Source of the DNA: an uncultured Clostridia bacterium
Lineage (GTDB): Bacteria > Bacillota > Clostridia > Oscillospirales > Ruminococcaceae
Length of the DNA: 64,000 nucleotides
Reading direction: 5' to 3'
NCBI GenBank assembly: GCA_944387885.1
Contig: CALXGR010000007.1
Coordinates: 1 to 64,000 of the forward strand
Both the position numbers and the translations under genes were made by a program. Numbering within the stretch: position 1 is the first letter of the stretch; each line of letters begins with the position of its first letter. Below, one piece after another: positions 50,836-59,848 of the stretch. Under the pieces are notes generated by a model. The model saw only the letters and a list, made by a program, of their open reading frames with translations, ran no database searches and had not been told where the DNA came from.

Positions 50836-52134
50836 TTAGAGAATTTCTGCCCGACAGCGTCCTTCTGCGTACTCTTTCAGGGTGACAGTCACCAGGTCTC
50901 CGGATTTGTGACCCGGTGCGCTGACCACTACCGGCAGATACAGGGGAGTATAGCCGGTGAACATGGTTGCAGACAAAGGCGTTTCCAGAAGAACCTGAAC
51001 GGTCTGACCCTCCATGGCTTTGGCCTGACGGGCCCGTACATCTTCTGCGATTTGTCCCAGGATACGGCTCCGCTCCGATTTGTCCCGCTCGCAGATCTGG
51101 CCGGGGAAGTCATAGGCAGGAGTGCCCCGGCGGCGGCTGTAGGGGAATACATGGACTTTCAGGAATCCGATTTCCTCCACAAACCGGCAGGTGGTCTCGA
51201 ATTCCTGAGGGGTTTCCCCGGGGAAGCCTACGATAATGTCGGTGGTGAAGCTGCAGTTCTCAGGGCCGAAAACCTCCCGGATGCGGTTCACCACCCGGGT
51301 GTATTCCTCGGCCGTGTAGACCCGGCGCATACGGCGGAGGGTCTCGGTGCAGCCGCTCTGGAGGCTGAGATGGAACTGGGGACAGAACTTGTCCACCTTG
51401 GCCAGACGGAGAATGTCGTCCTCCTTCATCAGGTCGGGTTCCAGGCTGCCCAAACGGATGCGCTGGATGCCTTCCACCCCGGCGGCCTGTTCCACCAGAG
51501 TGGTCAGGCTGCTGTCAATGTCTTTGCCGTAGCTGGACAGGTTGATTCCGGTAAGCACCACTTCGGAGTACCCGGCGGCGGCCAGGGCTTCCAGCTCCCG
51601 GCGGACCGACTCAAAAGGACGGCTTCGCACAGGGCCTCTGGCCCGGGGGATAACACAGTAGGCGCACTGGCGGTTGCAGCCGTCCTCCACCTTTACAAAG
51701 GCCCGGGTGTGCTCCGCAAACCGGGAGACAGGGGACAGCTCCTCGTAGGCTTCCCCACGGGTGTGGTCCTCAATGGCCACGATCCGCTTTCCGGTGCGGA
51801 GGAATTCTTCCACATATTCGTATACCTTCCGCCGCTGGGTGTTCCCGGTGACAATGTCCGCCTCGGCAAGCCCCGCTGCCTCCTGAGGAAAGGCCTGGGG
51901 ATAACAACCGGTAAGAACAGTCACGGCGCCGGGGTGCTCCCGCTTCATCCGCCGCAGCCATTTCCGGCTTTTCTGGTCTCCGTTGGCAGTGACGGTGCAG
52001 CTGTTTACTACATAAACATCCGCACCTTCGCCCTCCTCGGCAGGCAGATATCCGTGACGGCAAAAATCCTCCAGCATGGCATTGCTCTCATTCTGGTTCA
52101 CCTTGCAGCCCAGGGTGTAAAAAGATACTCGCAT
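50836..52134 (-). CDS. mtaB: tRNA t6A37 methylthiotransferase
   Basis: A 432-residue radical SAM enzyme that adds a methylthio group to t6A37 of tRNA to give ms2t6A. The N-terminal UPF0004 domain has the cluster cysteines in TLGCKVNQNE, VNSCTVT and TGCYPQ; the radical SAM motif is C-x3-C-x2-C in CNRQCAYC; a TRAM domain ends the protein. These match MtaB rather than MiaB or RimO. It is divergent from the carboxypeptidase gene. Confidence 0.93.
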   Translation of the reverse strand: MRVSFYTLGCKVNQNESNAMLEDFCRHGYLPAEEGEGADVYVVNSCTVTANGDQKSRKWLRRMKREHPGAVTVLTGCYPQAFPQEAAGLAEADIVTGNTQRRKVYEYVEEFLRTGKRIVAIEDHTRGEAYEELSPVSRFAEHTRAFVKVEDGCNRQCAYCVIPRARGPVRSRPFESVRRELEALAAAGYSEVVLTGINLSSYGKDIDSSLTTLVEQAAGVEGIQRIRLGSLEPDLMKEDDILRLAKVDKFCPQFHLSLQSGCTETLRRMRRVYTAEEYTRVVNRIREVFGPENCSFTTDIIVGFPGETPQEFETTCRFVEEIGFLKVHVFPYSRRRGTPAYDFPGQICERDKSERSRILGQIAEDVRARQAKAMEGQTVQVLLETPLSATMFTGYTPLYLPVVVSAPGHKSGDLVTVTLKEYAEGRCRAEIL

Positions 52135-52280
52135 GACAGTTCTCCCTAAAACTAAAGATTCTTACTCAATTATACCGGGAAAGGAAACCGGGCGCAATGA
52201 AAACCGGGAATTTATTCTCCCCGGTGCCGCATATTTCTTATGGAAAGCTATTTCACCAAAATAAGGGAGGAATGACCGCC

Positions 52281-53432
52281 ATGAAAAAAGGAATCTCACT
52301 GCTCCTGGCTGTTGTCCTGGCTTTCTGCTTTGCCGCGGCGGGACAGGCAAGAGAGTTTGAGCAGCCCCAGCTCACCCTGCCCTGCCGGGCGGCGGTGCTC
52401 ATCCACCAGGACACGGGGACGGTACTCTACCAGATGAACGCCGACACTCCCATGCCCATTGCCAGCATCACCAAAGTGATGACCCTGCTTCTCACCATGG
52501 AGGCCCTGGACGAGGGCCGGGTGTCCCTGGATGACATTGTCCCGGTGTCGGAGCATTCCTACCAGATGGGAGGAAGCCAGATCTGGCTGGAACCGGGAGA
52601 GGAGTTTACACTGGATCAAATGCTGAAAGCCATCTGCGTGTCCAGTGCCAACGATGCCGCTGTGGCTGTGGCGGAATTCATCGGAGGAAGCGAAGAGGTC
52701 TTTGTGGAGCAGATGAACCAGAAGGCCGCCCAGCTGGGTATGACCAACACCCACTTTGAAAACGCCTGCGGTCTGGATGAACCGGGCCACCTGTCCACCG
52801 CCATGGATGTAGCCATTATGAGCCGGGAAATTCTCACCAACCATCCCCAGATCACCAACTACACCACCATCTGGATGGACAGCCTGCGGGACGGTCAGAC
52901 TCAGCTCCTCAACACCAACAAACTGCTGAAAAGCTACAACGGCATTACCGGCCTGAAAACCGGCACCACCGGCGGGGCGGGAGTCTGCATCACTGCCAGC
53001 GCCAGCCGGGATGGTCTCAATTTGATCGCAGTGGTCCTGGGGTCCTCCACCGGGGATGACCGGTGGACTGCAGCCCGGACTCTGCTGGATTACGGCTTTG
53101 CCAATTTCCAAAGTCTGGAAGTGGAGCGCCCCCAGGAAGCTCCGGCTCAGATCCCGGTGGAGGGAGGAGACCGGGAGACCCTGGAATTGTCCTATTCCAC
53201 CGGCCAGAGGCTGCTGATCAAGAAGGGGGAAGGGGAGAGCCTGGAAATCACTCCGCAGCTTCCCGAAAGCATTTCCGCCCCCATTGAAGAGGGGCAGGAA
53301 GTGGGACAATTGAAGGTCTCTATCCAGGGTCAGGAGATGGACAGCATCCCCATTACCGCCGCCCATGAAGTGAAAAAACTGGACCTGTTCATGGCTCTGG
53401 AGCGGCTCTGGCAGGCATTCCTCACACCGTAA
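52281..53432 (+). CDS. D-alanyl-D-alanine carboxypeptidase (serine type)
   Basis: A 383-residue exported penicillin-binding protein with an N-terminal signal peptide (residues 1-22, ending GQA). The catalytic motifs are S62-I-T-K65, the SAN triad in VSSANDAA and KTG in LKTGTTGG. A C-terminal beta domain (about 280-345) and a final amphipathic helix (KKLDLFMALERLWQAFL) suggest membrane contact. It trims the terminal D-Ala of peptidoglycan stem peptides; the DacF subfamily acts in sporulation. ATG 52281 is used, ten bases after AAGGGAGG. Confidence 0.93.
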   Translation: MKKGISLLLAVVLAFCFAAAGQAREFEQPQLTLPCRAAVLIHQDTGTVLYQMNADTPMPIASITKVMTLLLTMEALDEGRVSLDDIVPVSEHSYQMGGSQIWLEPGEEFTLDQMLKAICVSSANDAAVAVAEFIGGSEEVFVEQMNQKAAQLGMTNTHFENACGLDEPGHLSTAMDVAIMSREILTNHPQITNYTTIWMDSLRDGQTQLLNTNKLLKSYNGITGLKTGTTGGAGVCITASASRDGLNLIAVVLGSSTGDDRWTAARTLLDYGFANFQSLEVERPQEAPAQIPVEGGDRETLELSYSTGQRLLIKKGEGESLEITPQLPESISAPIEEGQEVGQLKVSIQGQEMDSIPITAAHEVKKLDLFMALERLWQAFLTP

Positions 53433-53452
53433 TATTTTCAAGGAATTTTACC

Positions 53453-53481
53453 TTGACAGAGTGTTGACAAAAGGGTATCAT
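53453..53481 (+). promoter_or_regulatory. pgi promoter
   Basis: TTGACA (53453-53458), 17-bp spacer, TATCAT (53476-53481). A second TTGACA (53464-53469) overlaps the spacer. Confidence 0.75.
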
Positions 53482-53521
53482 AAAGCTAACCAGAAACAGG
53501 AAGATTGGAGATGTGTAAACC

Positions 53522-54853
53522 GTGGGTGTACATTTCAGTAAAAAATATCTGGGCAATTTTATCTCTGAGCATGAGTATGAGGCCATTATGCCTCAGGTCC
53601 AGGCAGCACACGATGCCCTGGTCAACAAGAACGGTCCCGGCAACGATTTTCTTGGCTGGATGGACCTTCCCGTCAACTATGACAAAGAGGAGTTTGCCCG
53701 CATCAAGGAAGCTGCAAAGAAGATTCGTGAGGATTCCGATGTTCTGCTGGTAGCAGGTATCGGCGGCAGCTATCTGGGCGCCCGTGCGGTGGTGGAAGCC
53801 ATCTGCGGCCAGATGCACAACGAGACCCAGGACGGCCTCAAGATCTACTTCTGCGGCAACAGCATCAGTCCCACTTACCTGAATGATATCATCAAGGTCA
53901 CCAAGGGCAAGCGGTTCTCCATCAATGTTATTTCCAAGTCCGGCACCACTACTGAGACTGCCCTGGCATTCCGGGTACTCCGCCAGCTGCTGGAAGACCA
54001 GGTAGGAGCAGAGGAAGCCAACCGCCGGATCTATGCCACTACCGACCGTGCCAAGGGAACCCTGAAGGAACTGGCCGATGCCCAGGGCTGGCCCACCTTT
54101 GTGGTGCCTGACGATGTAGGCGGACGGTTCAGTGTTCTCACTGCCGTGGGTCTGCTGCCCATCGCCTGCGCCGGCATTGATATCGATGCTCTCATGCAGG
54201 GTGCCGCCGATGCCATGAAGGAGTACAGCGTCTGCGACCTGAACAACCAGGCTTACCAGTATGCCGCTACCCGGAATATCCTGTACCGGAAGGGCAAGAG
54301 CGTGGAAATGCTGGGCTGCTTTGAACCCAACTTCACCATGATGAACGAGTGGTATAAGCAGCTGTTCGGCGAGAGCGAAGGCAAGGACAACAAGGGCCTT
54401 ATGCCCGCTTCCTGTGTTTTCTCCACCGACCTGCATTCCATGGGCCAGTTTATCCAGGAAGGCAGCCGGGTGCTCTTTGAAACCTTTGTGGATATCAAGA
54501 AGCCTCAGGAGGACCTGTACATCCAGTCCATTGAGGGGAATTTTGACGGACTGAATTTCCTGGCTGACCAGAATATGAGCGTGGTCAACCGGAAGGCTAT
54601 GGAGGGAACCATTCTGGCCCATAACGATGGTGGAGTGCCCATTGCTGTGGTAGAAGTGGATGAGCTGGATGCCTACAATCTGGGCTGCCTGATCTACTTC
54701 TTCTGGAAGGCATGCGCCATCAGCGGCTACCTGCTGGCAGTTAACCCCTTCAACCAGCCCGGTGTGGAAAGCTATAAAAAGAATATGTTTGCTCTCATGG
54801 GCAAGCCCGGTTACGAAGACGCTAAGGCAGCTCTGGAGGCACGCCTGGGCTGA
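53522..54853 (+). CDS. pgi: Glucose-6-phosphate isomerase
   Basis: A 443-residue SIS-fold enzyme that interconverts glucose-6-phosphate and fructose-6-phosphate. The sugar-phosphate motifs are [31 protein letters not shown] and the C-terminal [14 protein letters not shown]; the active-site base Glu lies in the [15 protein letters not shown] region. The length is that of the short Firmicutes form. The start is GTG 53522, eleven bases after GGAG. A small P-loop gene follows 58 bp later and probably shares the transcript. Confidence 0.96.
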   Translation: MGVHFSKKYLGNFISEHEYEAIMPQVQAAHDALVNKNGPGNDFLGWMDLPVNYDKEEFARIKEAAKKIREDSDVLLVAGIGGSYLGARAVVEAICGQMHNETQDGLKIYFCGNSISPTYLNDIIKVTKGKRFSINVISKSGTTTETALAFRVLRQLLEDQVGAEEANRRIYATTDRAKGTLKELADAQGWPTFVVPDDVGGRFSVLTAVGLLPIACAGIDIDALMQGAADAMKEYSVCDLNNQAYQYAATRNILYRKGKSVEMLGCFEPNFTMMNEWYKQLFGESEGKDNKGLMPASCVFSTDLHSMGQFIQEGSRVLFETFVDIKKPQEDLYIQSIEGNFDGLNFLADQNMSVVNRKAMEGTILAHNDGGVPIAVVEVDELDAYNLGCLIYFFWKACAISGYLLAVNPFNQPGVESYKKNMFALMGKPGYEDAKAALEARLG

Positions 54854-54911
54854 TGCCGTCTCAAGACATCGCTTGCGCCGAACGGCGTGAAAATACAAGG
54901 AGGTATCTCTT

Positions 54912-55313
54912 ATGATTAAACTGATTGTTGGCTCCAAGGGCTCCGGCAAGACTAAGACAGTCATTGACATGATCAACAATGCCGCCAAGACCAGTAATGG
55001 TAATGTGGTTGTGATCGAAAAGTCTATGGCTCTTACCTATAACATCGACCACTCCGCTCGTCTTATTGACCTGAGCGAGTATGACATCAAGGGCGCCGAT
55101 GCTATGTATGGTTTCATGGCTGGAATCCTGGCCGGCAACTACGATATTACCGACCTGTTCCTGGATGGCGTGCTCAAGTGCGGCCTGACTCTGGATGAGC
55201 TGGGCAGCCTGCTGGACAAGGTGAACAGCGTGGCCGGCGACAGCGTTCACGTGGTGGTAACTGTTTCCGCCAACGAGGCTGACCTGCCCGAGAGCGTCAA
55301 GAAATATCTGTAA
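54912..55313 (+). CDS. Small P-loop NTPase-like protein of unknown function
   Basis: A 133-residue protein with a Walker A motif GSKGSGKT near residue 8 and a possible Walker B in DLFLDGV near 84, which is about half the size of an ordinary P-loop domain. No transport, DNA-binding or regulatory domain is attached. Codons are strongly biased to the preferred set, as for abundant proteins. The GGAGG site and position between pgi and its terminator suggest expression with glycolysis. I do not recognise a function; homologues seem to occur in related gut clostridia. Confidence 0.7.
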   Translation: MIKLIVGSKGSGKTKTVIDMINNAAKTSNGNVVVIEKSMALTYNIDHSARLIDLSEYDIKGADAMYGFMAGILAGNYDITDLFLDGVLKCGLTLDELGSLLDKVNSVAGDSVHVVVTVSANEADLPESVKKYL

Positions 55314-55338
55314 TCTTATCCACTGTTTTCAAAAACAG

Positions 55339-55378
55339 TACAGTGGAGGCCAAAAAAATTGGCTTCCACTGTATTTTT
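55339..55378 (+). terminator. Terminator of the pgi transcript
   Basis: TACAGTGGA (55339-55347) pairs with TCCACTGTA (55365-55373), with an inner GCCAA/TTGGC helix and a T-run. Confidence 0.88.
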
Positions 55379-55381
55379 GTG

Positions 55382-55410
55382 TTGACAAAACCAATGGAAG
55401 TGGCTATACT
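55382..55410 (+). promoter_or_regulatory. Promoter of the yceD-rpmF operon
   Basis: A near-consensus pair: TTGACA (55382-55387), 17-bp spacer, TATACT (55405-55410), leaving a leader of only about 20 bases. Confidence 0.85.
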
Positions 55411-55436
55411 ATACTAGCAACCTTTTGAGGTGTACC

Positions 55437-55934
55437 ATGCAATTTGATCTGCGGAAGTTCCTGTACTCCGGCCAAAAGCCCTATTATAACGCATTTCAGG
55501 CGGATCTCTCGGGAGAAGATTTCCCGGGATACAGGGTGGAACAGCCGGTAGAGGCAGTGGTAGAAGTCTCCACGGATGGAGATACTTTGGAGCTGTCCCT
55601 GAGCGTCAGGGCTGTCATCAGCGGAGAATGTGCCCGCTGTCTGGAGCCGGTGACCCAGGACCTGGATTTTTCCAGAAGCTGGACTTTGCGGAGCAGGGAT
55701 CTGGAAGACCCTGACATTGAGTTGCCTGTTACCGAGGAAGGTGTGCTGGATCTGCACCAGCTGGTTTTTCAGGAGGTAGTCATGGAGGCTCCCTTCCTGC
55801 TTTTGTGTGCAGAGGATTGTCCCGGACTTTGCCCGGTTTGCGGAAAGAAAAAAGTGGCAGGCTGCACCTGTCAATCGGCAGAGGATGCCGCCCCTGCAAA
55901 CGGGTTGAGTATATTGAAAACGCTGTTACAGTAG
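55437..55934 (+). CDS. yceD: YceD (DUF177) family protein
   Basis: A 165-residue acidic protein of the YceD/DUF177 family, encoded before rpmF in most bacteria. The ECARCLEPVTQDLDFSRSW segment is the family core, and a C-terminal zinc-binding pattern occurs (CAEDCPGLCPVCGKKKVAGCTC). It is thought to help 23S rRNA maturation or folding. ATG 55437 follows GAGGTG; a TTG at 55425 would overlap that site. rpmF starts 27 bp later. Confidence 0.93.
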   Translation: MQFDLRKFLYSGQKPYYNAFQADLSGEDFPGYRVEQPVEAVVEVSTDGDTLELSLSVRAVISGECARCLEPVTQDLDFSRSWTLRSRDLEDPDIELPVTEEGVLDLHQLVFQEVVMEAPFLLLCAEDCPGLCPVCGKKKVAGCTCQSAEDAAPANGLSILKTLLQ

Positions 55935-55961
55935 ATTTTCACCCAAGGAGGTGCTTAAGAG

Positions 55962-56144
55962 ATGGCAGTACCTAAGAGAAAGGTTTCCAAGGCTCGTCGT
56001 GACAAGCGGCGTTCCAATGTATGGAAGCTGGAGGCTCCCGCCCTGGTCAAATGTCCCCAGTGCGGTGAGTACAAGCTCCCCCATCATGTGTGTGGCAACT
56101 GCGGTTACTACAAGGGTAAGGAAATCGTCAAGAAGGAAGCCTGA
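55962..56144 (+). CDS. rpmF: 50S ribosomal protein L32
   Basis: A 60-residue basic protein starting MAVPKRKVSKARRDKRRS, the L32 signature, then a zinc ribbon with CPQCGEYKLPHHVCGNCGYYKG. The AAGGAGG site precedes ATG 55962. Confidence 0.98.
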   Translation: MAVPKRKVSKARRDKRRSNVWKLEAPALVKCPQCGEYKLPHHVCGNCGYYKGKEIVKKEA

Positions 56145-56154
56145 TTGGCTTCTG

Positions 56155-56188
56155 ACAAAGGGGGGAGGGCATACCTTCCTCCTTTTTT
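56155..56188 (+). terminator. Terminator of the yceD-rpmF operon
   Basis: An imperfect purine/pyrimidine stem (about 56157-56168 with 56175-56185) followed by TTTTTT, just after rpmF. Confidence 0.7.
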
Positions 56189-56226
56189 CTGTTTAATGAA
56201 GGATTCGGGAAAGGCGGGTGGAACAG

Positions 56227-57552
56227 ATGGCAATGCGTGTCAAGGCAGTGGACCCGGGCAGTCCCGCAGATTTGGCGGGGATTCGTCCGGATATGGTGCT
56301 TCTCAGTGCAGACGGCAACCCCCTCAATGACTCGCTGGACTATCAGTATTACACTGCCAGTCCCGCCTTTCAGCTGGAAGTGGAGGAAGAAGGACAGCGC
56401 AGAACGCTCTCCATTTCCAAGGACCAGTATACTCCCTTTGGGTGCGACTTCGAGAGCTACCTGGGAGACGAAAAGCACAGCTGCTCGAACCACTGTATTT
56501 TCTGCTTTATTGACCAGCTGCCTTCCTGCGCCCGGGAAAACCTTTGGTTCAAGGATGATGATGCCCGGCTCAGCTTTTTGTTTGGCAACTATATCACTTT
56601 GACCAATATGAGCCAGGAAGAGGTGGACCGGATCATCCGGATGCGGATCAGTCCTCTGAATATTTCGGTCCATACCACCAATCCGGACCTTCGGATCCGG
56701 ATGCTGGCCAACAAGCGGGCAGGGGAGGTCCTGAAATACCTGGACCAGTTTGCCCAGGCGGAGATCACCATGAACTTTCAGCTGGTGCTCTGCCGGGGAA
56801 TCAACGACGGAGAGGAACTCCGCCGTACCCTGGAGGATTTGAAACGGTACTACCCCCATGTGGACAGCATCGCCGCCGTTCCTGCGGGAGTTACCGCCCA
56901 CCGGAAAGGCCTGTATCCTCTCCAGCCCTATGACCCGGAATCTGCCCGGGCTGCACTGGATATCCTGGAAGAATACGGAAATCAATGCCTGGAAGAACTG
57001 GGCACCCGGCTGATTTATCCCGGGGATGAATGGTATCTGCTGGCAGGCAGACCCATCCCGGACTATGACTTCTATGAAGAATTCTCCCAGCTGGAAAACG
57101 GAGTGGGAATGTGGCGGCTTTACCGGGAGGAATTCCTGGAAGAGCTGGCCCAGCCCCATGGTCTGGTTCTGCCCCGGAAACTGGACCTGGTCACCGGGAC
57201 CCTGGCCGCCCCCCTCATTGAGGAGATGGCCCGGGCGGTCCATAAAAGGTACCCCCAGGTCAATATTACAGTCCACCCCATTGAAAACCATTTCTTTGGG
57301 GGGAATGTAAATGTGGCCGGACTGGTCTGCGGCGGGGATATTATGGAACAGTGCCGTGGAAAACTGAAATCCCGGCTGCTCTGTGTTCCCGAAGTAATGG
57401 TCCGGACCGAGGGGGATATGTTCCTGGATGATACCACCCTGGACCAGCTTTCCCGGGAACTGAAGATCAAGGTCCAGCTCATCCCGGTAAGCGGGGCAGA
57501 AAACTGCCTTACCTTGCTGGGAAAGCATATTCATAAAGACAACAACCTTTGA
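56227..57552 (+). CDS. DUF512 radical SAM/PDZ protein
   Basis: A 441-residue protein. A PDZ-like N-terminus (about 1-60, VDPGSPADLAGIRPDMVLLS) precedes a radical SAM cluster motif CSNHCIFCF (C-x3-C-x2-C), and a C-terminal DUF512 domain (about 300-440) has the conserved VTGTLAAPLIEEMA and VNVAGLVCGGDI. These proteins are encoded next to der in most clostridia, and a link to ribosome biogenesis has been suggested but the reaction is not known. ATG 56227 is used; the ribosome site is AAGGCGGGTGG. It lies 23 bp before der. Confidence 0.9.
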   Translation: MAMRVKAVDPGSPADLAGIRPDMVLLSADGNPLNDSLDYQYYTASPAFQLEVEEEGQRRTLSISKDQYTPFGCDFESYLGDEKHSCSNHCIFCFIDQLPSCARENLWFKDDDARLSFLFGNYITLTNMSQEEVDRIIRMRISPLNISVHTTNPDLRIRMLANKRAGEVLKYLDQFAQAEITMNFQLVLCRGINDGEELRRTLEDLKRYYPHVDSIAAVPAGVTAHRKGLYPLQPYDPESARAALDILEEYGNQCLEELGTRLIYPGDEWYLLAGRPIPDYDFYEEFSQLENGVGMWRLYREEFLEELAQPHGLVLPRKLDLVTGTLAAPLIEEMARAVHKRYPQVNITVHPIENHFFGGNVNVAGLVCGGDIMEQCRGKLKSRLLCVPEVMVRTEGDMFLDDTTLDQLSRELKIKVQLIPVSGAENCLTLLGKHIHKDNNL

Positions 57553-57575
57553 GATAAAGAAAGGAGGACAGGCCC

Positions 57576-58907
57576 ATGTCCAAACCCATTGTGGCAGTGG
57601 TGGGACGGCCCAACGTAGGCAAATCCACCCTGTTCAATAAGCTCATCGGGCAGCGGCTTGCCATTGTGGAGGACACCCCCGGCGTAACCCGGGACCGGAT
57701 CCTCAGCCCCTGCGAATGGTGCGGCCATACCTTCCTGCTGGTGGATACCGGAGGAATCGAGCCCTCCATTGACGACGGCATGATGCAGCATATGCGCCAG
57801 CAGGCCCAGATCGCCATTGAAACTGCGGACTGCATTATTATGGTAGGGGAGATCGGCGCCGGCGTTACCCCCACCGACCAGGATGTGGCCAGCCTTCTCA
57901 TCCGGAGCGGCAAGCCGGTGGTGCTGGCTGTGAACAAATGCGATAAGCTGGGAGAGCCTCCCCTGGAACTGTATGACTTCTACAGCCTGGGAATCGGGGA
58001 AATCGTTCCCATTTCCAGCGTTCACGGTCATGGTACCGGTGACCTGCTGGATGCGGTCTGCGCTCACCTTAACTTTGAGGAAGAGACCGACCAGGAGGAC
58101 GACCGGATCACCGTAGCCGTCATCGGACGCCCCAATGTAGGAAAGTCCAGCCTGGTAAACTATATTCTGGGGGAAAACCGGATGATCGTCGCCAACGAGA
58201 GCGGCACCACCCGGGATGCGGTGGACCTGCCGGTAGACAACAAATACGGCAAGTTCGTCTTTACCGACACCGCCGGTCTGCGGAAGCGGGGAAAGGTGGA
58301 AAGCGGAATCGAGCGTTTCTCCACCCTCCGGAGCCTGGCCGCTGTGGAGCGGAGCCGGGTGGCTGTTATTATGATCGACGCCACCGAGGGCTTTACCGAG
58401 CAGGACAGCAAGGTAGCCGGTTATGCCCACGAACAGGGGAAAGCCTGTATCATTGCGGTAAATAAGTGGGATCTGGTGGAAAAGGACGGCAACACCATGG
58501 CCGAATACCGGAAAAAGCTGGAACAGGATTTCAGCTTTATGTCCTACGCCCCCATCATCTTCATCAGCGCCAAGACCGGACAGCGGGTGGATAAGCTGTT
58601 TGAAATGATCAAGTCGGTGGATGACCAGAACGCATTCCGGGTCAAGACCGGTGTACTCAACGAACTTCTGGCCCGGGCAACCAGCCGGGTCCAGCCCCCC
58701 AGCGACAAGGGCCGCCGCCTGAAGATTTTCTACATGACCCAGAGCGGGACCCGGCCTCCCACGTTTGTCTGCTTTGTAAACCGGAAAGACCTGTTCCATT
58801 TCAGCTACCAGCGGTATATTGAAAACCAGATCCGGGAAGCCTTCGGCCTGAAGGGAACACCCATCCGTATGGTAGTCCGGGAACGGGATCACGAGAACAC
58901 CAAGTAA
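57576..58907 (+). CDS. der: Ribosome-associated GTPase Der (EngA)
   Basis: A 443-residue tandem GTPase for 50S ribosome assembly. Two G domains are visible: GRPNVGKS, DTPGVT and NKCD (first); GRPNVGKS, DTAGL and NKWD (second), then the C-terminal KH-like domain. The AAAGGAGG site sets ATG 57576. It sits in the usual neighbourhood with DUF512 and plsY. Confidence 0.97.
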   Translation: MSKPIVAVVGRPNVGKSTLFNKLIGQRLAIVEDTPGVTRDRILSPCEWCGHTFLLVDTGGIEPSIDDGMMQHMRQQAQIAIETADCIIMVGEIGAGVTPTDQDVASLLIRSGKPVVLAVNKCDKLGEPPLELYDFYSLGIGEIVPISSVHGHGTGDLLDAVCAHLNFEEETDQEDDRITVAVIGRPNVGKSSLVNYILGENRMIVANESGTTRDAVDLPVDNKYGKFVFTDTAGLRKRGKVESGIERFSTLRSLAAVERSRVAVIMIDATEGFTEQDSKVAGYAHEQGKACIIAVNKWDLVEKDGNTMAEYRKKLEQDFSFMSYAPIIFISAKTGQRVDKLFEMIKSVDDQNAFRVKTGVLNELLARATSRVQPPSDKGRRLKIFYMTQSGTRPPTFVCFVNRKDLFHFSYQRYIENQIREAFGLKGTPIRMVVRERDHENTK

Positions 58908-58941
58908 CCTGTTTTAAGGTTCAATAAGAGAGGGAATGAAT

Positions 58942-59661
58942 ATGGGAATCATCGGAGGGGCAGACGGCCCCACCCAGATTATGGTTGCGGCGGCGGGAGT
59001 GACTCAGGTCTCCGGCGGAATGCTTGCCGGATGCCTGGTTTTGTCGGCACTTGTTGCCTACCTGCTGGGCAGCCTGGAATTTGGAATTATTGTGAGCAAA
59101 CTCCTTTATGGAGACGATGTCCGCAACCATGGCAGCGGCAACGCAGGAATGACCAATGTGCTGCGGACCTTCGGCAAGAAAGCTGCCGCCCTGGTCCTGG
59201 TAGGGGACATGGGAAAGGGAATCGTCAGTGTTGTGCTGGTCCGCACCCTGGCCCAGAGCGTGTTCTACACTGCTTATCCCAACGGAATTGACCTGGGTGC
59301 CGTAGCTGCCTTTTTTGCGGTGATCGGCCACCTTTTTCCCCTGTACTTTAAGTTCAAGGGAGGCAAAGGGGTGGCGGTGGCCGCCGGTACTATCCTGGTC
59401 ACCAACCCCACTGTCTTTCTGGTCCTGGTCCTGATTTTCCTCATCGTGGTAGGAGGGACCCGGGTGGTCAGCCTGGCCAGCATTATAGGAGCAATTTCCT
59501 ATCCCATCCTCACCTTGCTCTACTGCCTGATCAACGGCCAGAGTGTGGTGGTCAATACTCTGTTTGCCGTCTGTATGGCTGCCCTGGTCATCTTTATGCA
59601 CCGGTCCAATATCCAGCGGCTCCGGGAAGGCACCGAGTATCGCTTCGGGGAGAAAAAGTAA
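58942..59661 (+). CDS. plsY: Glycerol-3-phosphate acyltransferase PlsY with N-terminal extension
   Basis: A 239-residue membrane enzyme that acylates glycerol-3-phosphate from acyl-phosphate, starting phospholipid synthesis. The PlsY motifs are present: LLGSLEFGIIVSKLLYGDDVRNHGSGNAGMTNVLR, GHLFPLYFKFKGGKGVAVAAGTIL and the later SLASIIGA. Unlike normal PlsY, about 33 residues precede the first motif, beginning MGIIGGADGPTQIM, which matches the hallmark of OadB-type sodium-pump subunits. ATG 58942 is preferred (six bases after AGAGGGA); an ATG at 58936 is too close to that site. Confidence 0.92.
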   Translation: MGIIGGADGPTQIMVAAAGVTQVSGGMLAGCLVLSALVAYLLGSLEFGIIVSKLLYGDDVRNHGSGNAGMTNVLRTFGKKAAALVLVGDMGKGIVSVVLVRTLAQSVFYTAYPNGIDLGAVAAFFAVIGHLFPLYFKFKGGKGVAVAAGTILVTNPTVFLVLVLIFLIVVGGTRVVSLASIIGAISYPILTLLYCLINGQSVVVNTLFAVCMAALVIFMHRSNIQRLREGTEYRFGEKK

Positions 59662-59670
59662 ATCCCTTTC

Positions 59671-59714
59671 AGCCAGACCAATCCCCTTGTCCGGGAGGCG
59701 TCTGGCTTTTTTAA
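59671..59714 (+). terminator. Terminator of the der-plsY operon
   Basis: AGCCAGAC (59671-59678) pairs with GTCTGGCT (59700-59707), with an inner helix, and six T residues follow. Confidence 0.85.
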
Positions 59715-59848
59715 AAAATTCTTAAAACCGGCGTTCAATTCCCGGATTTTAACCAAACGGACACATTTACCCTGTACAATACTCCATTATGACGGTTCCC
59801 AGGCCCTTTTAGAGGAAACAGGGGAACCGGAACAGGAGGGACGACGGA

